Source of the DNA: Mannheimia sp. USDA-ARS-USMARC-1261
GTDB lineage: Bacteria > Pseudomonadota > Gammaproteobacteria > Enterobacterales > Pasteurellaceae
Assembly (NCBI RefSeq): GCF_000521605.1
Contig: NZ_CP006942.1
Coordinates: 1,550,001-1,614,000 of the forward strand
Direction: 5' to 3'
DNA: 64,000 nt
The notes beneath the pieces are model-generated. The model was not told where the DNA came from. It worked only from the letters and a program-made list of their open reading frames with translations, and ran no database searches. Numbering within the stretch: position 1 is the first letter of the stretch; the number at the start of each line of letters is the position of its first letter. Made by a program: the position numbers and the translations under genes. Of the stretch, positions 58,902 through 64,000 are shown in pieces.

Positions 58902-59465
58902 TTAATTATTCACAAAACCACGTTTATATTTTCTATGGCTTTGAATATTCTTTTCTGCATCTTTTCTATCCCAAACTTGTAGCTCCCAAGGATAATAAAA
59001 GTTACTTGAATTTTTGAAATAGATATGAATACCGATATATTCTTCTTTATCTCGTAAATACCAATTTTTCAATCCGTATTTTTCCTTCCAGATATCTAGA
59101 TTATCCATTACTTGCTGAATAGTTATACTATCAACTACTATTCTAACACCAAATATGTCATTTAAAATGCTATTTACAGGATAACCTTCGCTACGCTGAT
59201 TAAAACGTTCAATTTTGTAAAGAATATATTCTGAAGTTTTCACTCGATAAAAATAAGAGGTATCATATAAATCAGCACGATATAAATAATCATTGATAGA
59301 TTCGTGTAAATTTAATCGGTAAGCCAGAATATGTTCAACAGGTACTTTAGAGAGAGTATGTTTGAGGTTGACCTTTTCAATTTTACCGGTTTCAAAGTAA
59401 TCTTGTGAGAAAGCTAGATGAACTTTATTAATTTCATCAATCAGTTTTTCAATTTTACTTAACAT
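58902..59465 (-). CDS. Single-domain RelA/SpoT-like alarmone synthetase
   Basis: This 187-residue protein is made almost only of a RelA/SpoT nucleotidyltransferase domain. The ATP-side motif RVKTSEYILYKIERF (Arg74, Lys76, Lys84) matches RxKxxxSIxxKIxR. Asp103-Gly106-Arg108 in NDIFGVRIVV fits the catalytic Asp motif, Tyr143-His147 in EYIGIHIYF fits the guanine-stacking loop, and Glu161-Gln163 in WELQV fits ELQIRT. There is no hydrolase or regulatory domain, so it is a small alarmone synthetase or ToxSAS-like protein. The Arg/Lys-Ser of the usual YRSxH loop is Ile-Gly here. It lies between rpmE and the GT25 gene, 21 bases before the latter. Confidence 0.78.
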   Translation of the reverse strand: MLSKIEKLIDEINKVHLAFSQDYFETGKIEKVNLKHTLSKVPVEHILAYRLNLHESINDYLYRADLYDTSYFYRVKTSEYILYKIERFNQRSEGYPVNSILNDIFGVRIVVDSITIQQVMDNLDIWKEKYGLKNWYLRDKEEYIGIHIYFKNSSNFYYPWELQVWDRKDAEKNIQSHRKYKRGFVNN

Positions 59466-59494
59466 ACGAAATGAATACCCATTTTATATAAACA

Positions 59495-59518
59495 AAACCC
59501 CACATAACAGTGGGGTTT
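59495..59518 (-). terminator. rpmE terminator
   Basis: The stem AAACCCCAC / GTGGGGTTT with a 6-base loop has T-rich sequence following leftward. It separates rpmE from the alarmone synthetase gene. Confidence 0.88.
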
Positions 59519-59533
59519 GCAATAATTAATAAA

Positions 59534-59746
59534 TTATTTTGAGCTTGGAATGCTGAAACGTTTGTTAAAGCGTTCAACACGACCACCAGTATCAACAACA
59601 CGTTGTTTACCGGTGTAGAACGGGTGGCAGTTACCACATACATCTAAGTTTAAATCTTTACCTACTGTTGAGCGGGTTTTAACTACATTACCACAAGAGC
59701 AAGTTGCAGTAATTTCTTTATATTCTGGGTGAATACCTTGTTTCAT
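59534..59746 (-). CDS. rpmE: 50S ribosomal protein L31 (zinc-binding type)
   Basis: This 70-residue L31 has the zinc ligands in [16 protein letters not shown] and [31 protein letters not shown]. It bridges the ribosomal subunits. It is preceded by a structured untranslated leader and a palindrome at the promoter. A frame in another phase of the same DNA (59455-59643) is a shadow. Confidence 0.97.
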   Translation of the reverse strand: MKQGIHPEYKEITATCSCGNVVKTRSTVGKDLNLDVCGNCHPFYTGKQRVVDTGGRVERFNKRFSIPSSK

Positions 59747-59766
59747 TGGAGAACCTCTAACGAGAC

Positions 59767-59823
59767 CATATCGCCACTTGCCGAGCCTTCCGTTTTGGGG
59801 CTGTGCCGAACAAGTACCATATG
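59767..59823 (-). promoter_or_regulatory. Structured 5' leader of rpmE (probable L31 autoregulatory RNA)
   Basis: Three nested stems can form: CATAT/ATATG (outer), ACTTG/CAAGT and AGCC/GGCT (inner), over 57 bases just before the rpmE ribosome site. Ribosomal-protein leaders bound by L31 have been described in gamma-proteobacteria. The identity here is inferred from location and structure. Confidence 0.6.
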
Positions 59824-59836
59824 TGATTAATAAAAT

Positions 59837-59853
59837 GTTGAGTATAACTCAAC
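59837..59853 (-). promoter_or_regulatory. Palindrome over the rpmE promoter
   Basis: GTTGAGTATAACTCAAC is a perfect 7-bp inverted repeat with a 3-base centre. On the rpmE strand it contains TATACT, a good -10 element, so a protein bound here would block the promoter. The regulator is unknown; it does not match the Zur consensus well. Confidence 0.5.
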
Positions 59854-59973
59854 GCCAAAAAGAGTGCGTATTTTAGAGAAATTTCCAGCCAAGATCAACT
59901 ATTAATCGTTGCTATTTTATAAACTATCCGACAGAACGATATCGAAAGTAATCTATTAAATCTCTACAGATTA

Positions 59974-59989
59974 TGTGAGCTAGATCACA
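59974..59989 (+). promoter_or_regulatory. CRP-cAMP binding site upstream of tkt
   Basis: TGTGAGCTAGATCACA is an exact TGTGA, 6 bases, TCACA site. Its centre is about 60 bases before the predicted transcription start of tkt, a class I activator position. Confidence 0.75.
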
Positions 59990-60005
59990 CTTTTCATTTA
60001 CTTTT

Positions 60006-60035
60006 TTGAGATTTTATAAAAAAATAGTGTAAAAT
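60006..60035 (+). promoter_or_regulatory. Promoter of tkt
   Basis: TTGAGA (60006-60011) and TAAAAT (60030-60035) lie 18 bases apart, about 50 bases before the tkt start codon. Confidence 0.6.
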
Positions 60036-60086
60036 CGAACTCCATCCCTTTCTTTTATATAACATTCTTCGACTAGGAGTAACACA

Positions 60087-62093
60087 ATGGCAGAACGTAA
60101 AGTGCTAGCAAATGCAATTCGTTTTTTAAGTATGGACGCTGTGCAAAAAGCTAATTCAGGGCACCCGGGAGCCCCTATGGGTATGGCTGATATTGCAGAG
60201 GTTTTATGGCGTGATTTTTTAAAGCACAACCCAACCAATCCAAAATGGGCTGATCGCGACCGCTTTGTTCTGTCAAATGGGCACGGCTCAATGTTAATTT
60301 ATAGCTTGTTACATTTAACAGGCTACGATCTTTCTATCGAAGATTTAAAACAATTCCGTCAATTACACTCTAAAACTCCGGGACACCCTGAATATGGTTA
60401 TGCACCGGGCGTTGAGACCACAACAGGTCCTTTAGGTCAAGGCATTACTAACGCTGTAGGTATGGCAATTGCAGAAAAAACACTTGCCGCACAATTTAAC
60501 CGTGAAGGTCATAACATTGTTGATCACTACACCTATGCATTTTTAGGTGATGGTTGCTTAATGGAAGGTATTTCTCACGAAGCTTGCTCGTTAGCTGGTA
60601 CATTAGGTTTAGGTAAATTAATTGCGTTCTATGATGACAACAATATTTCTATCGATGGGCACGTTGATGGTTGGTTTACTGATGATACAGCACAACGCTT
60701 TGAAGCTTACGGTTGGCAAGTAATTCGCAATGTTGATGGACACGATGCAGAACAAATCAAATTTGCGATTGAAAATGCACAAGCTGAAACTGAACGCCCT
60801 ACCCTAATCATCTGTAAAACAATTATCGGTTACGGCTCACCAAATAAATCAGCTTCTCACGATTGCCATGGTGCACCATTAGGTAATGATGAAATCACCT
60901 TAACTCGCCAAGCTCTTAACTGGGAATATGCACCATTTAAAATTCCAGCGGAAATCTATTCAGAGTGGGATGCAAAAGCGAAAGGCACACTTGCAGAAAA
61001 AGATTGGAATGCAAAATTTGCCGCTTATGAAGCTGCTTACCCTGAATTAGCAGCAGAATTTAAACGCCGTATGGCAGGTGATTTACCGGCAAACTGGGAA
61101 GCAAAAAGCAAAGCATTTATTGAGAAGCTGCAAGCAAACCCAGCAAATATTGCAAGCCGTAAAGCATCTCAAAATGCGATTGAAGCCTATGCACCAACAT
61201 TACCTGAATTTTTAGGTGGTTCAGCAGACCTCGCAGGTTCTAACTTAACCTTATGGTCCGGCTCAAAACCAATCCGAGCAGATCACAATGTAGATGGTAA
61301 CTACATCAACTACGGTGTACGTGAGTTTGGTATGTCTGCGATTATGAACGGTATTGCCCTACACGGTGGATTTATTCCTTACGGTGCAACATTCTTAATG
61401 TTCTATGAATACGCTCACAATGCTGTGCGTATGGCGGCATTAATGAAACAACGTGTATTATACGTTTATACTCACGACTCAATTGGTTTAGGTGAAGATG
61501 GTCCTACACACCAACCGGTAGAACAAACTGCTTCATTACGTCTAATTCCAAACTTAGAAACTTGGAGACCGGCAGACCAAGTAGAATCTGCAATCGCGTG
61601 GAAAGCTGCTGTTGAACGTAAAGATGGTCCTTCAGCATTGATCTTTACTCGCCAAAACCTTGCACAACAAGAGCGTACTGCAGAACAATTAGCAAATGTA
61701 GCTCGTGGTGGCTATATCTTGCGTGATTGCTGTGAAAAAGGTACTTGCCCGGATTTAATCCTAATCGCAACAGGCTCTGAAGTTGATTTAGCAATGAAAG
61801 CCGCGGATGTATTAGATGGCGAAGGTGTGAAAGTTCGCGTTGTTTCAATGCCAAGCACCAATGTGTTTGACAAACAAGATGAAGCATACCGTGAGTCTGT
61901 ATTACCACGTTCAGTAACAAAACGTGTTGCAATTGAAGCCCAAATTGCAGACTTCTGGTATAAATACGTTGGCTTTGAAGGTCGAGTTGTAGGAATGAAT
62001 AGTTTCGGTGAATCAGCACCGGCGGACCAATTATTCAAACTCTTTGGCTTTACTGTTGAAAACGTAGTTGCAAAAGCGAAAGAGATCTTATAA
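60087..62093 (+). CDS. tkt: Transketolase
   Basis: This 668-residue thiamine-diphosphate enzyme has [42 protein letters not shown], the cofactor motif [39 protein letters not shown], and the Pyr-domain [21 protein letters not shown]. It moves two-carbon units in the non-oxidative pentose phosphate pathway. A CRP site upstream suggests carbon-source control, and an imperfect terminator follows at about 62109-62133. Confidence 0.97.
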   Translation: MAERKVLANAIRFLSMDAVQKANSGHPGAPMGMADIAEVLWRDFLKHNPTNPKWADRDRFVLSNGHGSMLIYSLLHLTGYDLSIEDLKQFRQLHSKTPGHPEYGYAPGVETTTGPLGQGITNAVGMAIAEKTLAAQFNREGHNIVDHYTYAFLGDGCLMEGISHEACSLAGTLGLGKLIAFYDDNNISIDGHVDGWFTDDTAQRFEAYGWQVIRNVDGHDAEQIKFAIENAQAETERPTLIICKTIIGYGSPNKSASHDCHGAPLGNDEITLTRQALNWEYAPFKIPAEIYSEWDAKAKGTLAEKDWNAKFAAYEAAYPELAAEFKRRMAGDLPANWEAKSKAFIEKLQANPANIASRKASQNAIEAYAPTLPEFLGGSADLAGSNLTLWSGSKPIRADHNVDGNYINYGVREFGMSAIMNGIALHGGFIPYGATFLMFYEYAHNAVRMAALMKQRVLYVYTHDSIGLGEDGPTHQPVEQTASLRLIPNLETWRPADQVESAIAWKAAVERKDGPSALIFTRQNLAQQERTAEQLANVARGGYILRDCCEKGTCPDLILIATGSEVDLAMKAADVLDGEGVKVRVVSMPSTNVFDKQDEAYRESVLPRSVTKRVAIEAQIADFWYKYVGFEGRVVGMNSFGESAPADQLFKLFGFTVENVVAKAKEIL

Positions 62094-62151
62094 TCCTTAC
62101 ATCGTATAAAAGCGGGATAAATTCCTGCTTTTTTGTACTTGTTATAGGCAA

Positions 62152-62237
62152 ACAAGCGGTCAATTTTTGATAATTTTTTGCATAAATGGCTAATGTGCCG
62201 ATAATTTGCAAAATATTTATAAAATTTGACCGCTTGT
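62152..62237. terminator. Inverted uptake-signal pair between tkt and the FKBP gene
   Basis: ACAAGCGGTCAA (62152-62163) and TTGACCGCTTGT (62226-62237) form a perfect 12-bp stem, with a larger spacer (62 bases) than in the other pairs. It separates convergent genes. Confidence 0.6.
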
Positions 62238-62246
62238 TTATTAAAA

Positions 62247-62657
62247 CTAAGGATTAATTCTTAATAATTCTATACGATATAACACAGGCTTTTTAGCTTT
62301 GCTTCCCTCTTCTTGGTAGCCTAAATGTTTAGGAATATTAAATTCATAAACTGAGCCTACCGGCATCAGCATCAAACTTTGTTGAAGTCCCAGAAACATA
62401 TCTCGCACAGGTAAAATTACAGGAACATTATTCAGAGTGCCTTCAAATAACTCGCCTTTCTCGTTATAAGATTTAAAACGAATTTCCACATCATCATTGA
62501 TGCTCGGCTTTTTGCCATTGCTTGCTTTAATCACTTTATATTGCAAGCCTTGTTCCGTAGTTTGATAACTTTGATTAGCCAAAACGGCAGCAGGTAAACT
62601 CACTCCGCCAATTAATAATGCTAAACTAAAAGTATAAAATGATTTCATCATTTTCAT
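62247..62657 (-). CDS. FKBP-type peptidyl-prolyl isomerase (short, periplasmic)
   Basis: This 136-residue protein has a signal peptide (MKSFYTFSLALLIGGVSLPAAVLA) followed by a lone FKBP domain: GLQYKVIKASNGKKPSINDDVEIRFKSYNEKGELFEG, then LGLQQSLMLMPVGSVYEFNIPKHLGY. It lacks the N-terminal dimerisation helices of FkpA and Mip. Several conserved aromatic active-site residues differ (FKSYNEKGELFE rather than YTGTLLDGTVFD), so activity may be low. ATG 62657 has GAGGAA just upstream. Confidence 0.8.
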   Translation of the reverse strand: MKMMKSFYTFSLALLIGGVSLPAAVLANQSYQTTEQGLQYKVIKASNGKKPSINDDVEIRFKSYNEKGELFEGTLNNVPVILPVRDMFLGLQQSLMLMPVGSVYEFNIPKHLGYQEEGSKAKKPVLYRIELLRINP

Positions 62658-62828
62658 CAGATTCCTCTCTTGTGATAAAAAAGCATTTAGTTGCCAGTTG
62701 TAGATTAGACAACAATTTTTTGTTTTTGATCATTTAATTCAAATTTTTAATTAAATCTATTTGCTATTTCTACCCATTTTAGGCATATTTAGACTTAATT
62801 AAATTTATGTTTAGCATAGGAAATTTTT

Positions 62829-64000
62829 ATGAATCAGCCATATTCAAGCATACACCACAATATTCAAATGTTAGGGGAATTTTTAGGCGAAACTATTCGT
62901 GATGCACAAGGCGACTATATTCTTGATTTAATTGAGAGTATTCGCGTTTTATCCAGAAACTCACGTTCCGGTGATGAAACTGCCCGTAATCAATTATTAG
63001 ATAAATTAGCCAACATTTCTAACAATGATGTTCTGCCTGTTGCTCGTGCATTTAGCCATTTTTTAAACTTAACGAATATTGCCGAACAGCATCAAACTAT
63101 TTCTCGCCACCATACGAATACATCATTGGGTAGTCGTTCTCTAGATTCACTTTTTCTTCGTTTAAAATCACAAAATATTCCTGTTGAAAAAGTGATTAAA
63201 ACGGTTGAAAGCCTAATAATTGATTTAGTGCTAACAGCTCATCCTACGGAAGTAACTCGCCGTTCACTTGGACACAAACACGTTGAAATCAATAAATGTT
63301 TAGATCTTTTAGAACATAATGACTTAACTGAAGCAGAAAGTTATAAAATCAAACGCCGTTTAATGCAGCTGATAGCTTTAGCTTGGCACACCAATGAAAT
63401 TAGAACTCAACGTCCAACACCTGTTGATGAAGCCAAAGGCGGTATGGCAGTCATTGAAAACAGCTTGTGGACTGCTGTGCCTGAGTTCTGCCGCCAACTC
63501 AATTTCTATTTAGAAAAACACTTTGGAGTACAATATCCTGTTAGCCTTGCTCCTGTTCGTTTTTCTTCTTGGATGGGTGGCGATCGTGATGGTAATCCGT
63601 TTGTAACCGCTGAAACCACTCGCCGTGTATTAAGAATGAATCGTTGGAAAGCGGCTGAGTTATTCTTAGAAGATATTAAACAGCTCACCGAAGAGCTCTC
63701 TATTACACAATGTACACCAGACTTTCGTGCAAAATATGGCGAGCATTTAGAGCCTTATCGTGTGGTACTGAAAGCATTACGCCAGAAATTGGCTAATACC
63801 GAAATTTACTATGCAGAACTCTTAGAAGATAAAATCTCAACTATTGATGAAACTGAAATTTTAACTTCAGATGAGCAACTCTGGCAGCCTCTATTTGACT
63901 GTTATGAATCCTTACAAGCTTGTGGTATGCGAATTATCGCAAATGGTGCATTACTTGATTGCTTACGCCGAGTCAGATGCTTTGGTTTAGGATTATCACG
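62829..64000 (+). CDS. ppc: Phosphoenolpyruvate carboxylase (partial, N-terminal part)
   Basis: The frame opens at ATG 62829 ([29 protein letters not shown]) and runs off the right edge. It holds the catalytic His motif [14 protein letters not shown] and [21 protein letters not shown]. The enzyme adds bicarbonate to PEP to make oxaloacetate, important for succinate formation in Pasteurellaceae. About 390 of some 880 residues are inside the window. Confidence 0.96.
   Translation, partial: MNQPYSSIHHNIQMLGEFLGETIRDAQGDYILDLIESIRVLSRNSRSGDETARNQLLDKLANISNNDVLPVARAFSHFLNLTNIAEQHQTISRHHTNTSLGSRSLDSLFLRLKSQNIPVEKVIKTVESLIIDLVLTAHPTEVTRRSLGHKHVEINKCLDLLEHNDLTEAESYKIKRRLMQLIALAWHTNEIRTQRPTPVDEAKGGMAVIENSLWTAVPEFCRQLNFYLEKHFGVQYPVSLAPVRFSSWMGGDRDGNPFVTAETTRRVLRMNRWKAAELFLEDIKQLTEELSITQCTPDFRAKYGEHLEPYRVVLKALRQKLANTEIYYAELLEDKISTIDETEILTSDEQLWQPLFDCYESLQACGMRIIANGALLDCLRRVRCFGLGLS

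Noticed and set aside
59455-59643. A 62-codon frame overlapping rpmE
   Set aside because: It is in another phase of the L31 gene and crosses its terminator; L31 is certain.
60014-60238. A leftward frame over the tkt start
   Set aside because: Antisense to the conserved N-terminus of transketolase and its promoter.

Overview
The window is about 64 kb of a gamma-proteobacterial chromosome of the family Pasteurellaceae, most likely the genus Mannheimia or a very close relative. The reasons are AT-rich DNA, many copies of the uptake-signal core ACAAGCGGT (often as inverted pairs acting as terminators), a close match to the serotype-specific antigen Ssa1 of Mannheimia haemolytica, and Pasteurellaceae-type versions of SecM, OmpP2-like porin, e(P4) and the rib operon. 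No rRNA, tRNA or CRISPR array was recognised. Species assignment is inference.

Layout. 1-3.6 kb: the leftward envelope-stress operon rpoE-rseA-rseB-rseC with fadD (partial) behind it. 3.7-5.5 kb: leuA with a classical attenuator and a leucine-rich leader peptide. 5.8-11.8 kb: HAD phosphatase, a MacA adaptor without MacB, a BASS transporter, the e(P4) phosphatase, pepB and greB. 11.8-15.4 kb: recB. 15.4-20.9 kb: a CRP-linked porin, a MATE pump, potD, grpE and a small coiled-coil membrane protein. 20.9-29.3 kb: a DUF441 membrane protein, hrpA, the ssa1 subtilisin autotransporter and a VirK-like gene. 29.4-32.1 kb: ung-qmcA-nfeD (leftward) and grcA.

32.1-42.1 kb is a segment bounded by two same-orientation IS3-family (IS150-like) copies. 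It carries an NlpE-like lipoprotein, dciA, secM-secA-mutT, yceI and groES-groEL. The outer flanks of the two IS copies share TAT, and when joined they rebuild a grcA terminator hairpin. This suggests the whole core-gene block was placed inside an IS insertion site. Just beyond is a UmuD-like gene under two LexA boxes, whose catalytic Ser and Lys positions are replaced.

42.7-48.6 kb: NlpC/P60 endopeptidase, nfo, a TorD-like chaperone, a small lipoprotein, a DUF2057 protein, corC and lnt. 48.6-52.5 kb: ribD-ribE-ribBA-ribH behind an FMN riboswitch. 52.6-56.1 kb: lon with a heat-shock-type promoter, and ilvY. 56.1-59.5 kb: an AT-rich island of three glycosyltransferases (GT8, GT4, GT25) plus a single-domain RelA/SpoT-like alarmone synthetase. 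59.5-64 kb: rpmE with a structured leader, tkt with a CRP site, an FKBP-type isomerase and ppc (partial).

Shared themes are proteostasis and envelope stress (rpoE/rse, grpE, groESL, lon, secA, nlpE-like, fkpA-like, lnt), SOS control of the UmuD-like gene, and cis-regulation by nascent peptides or RNA (leu leader, SecM, FMN riboswitch, L31 leader).
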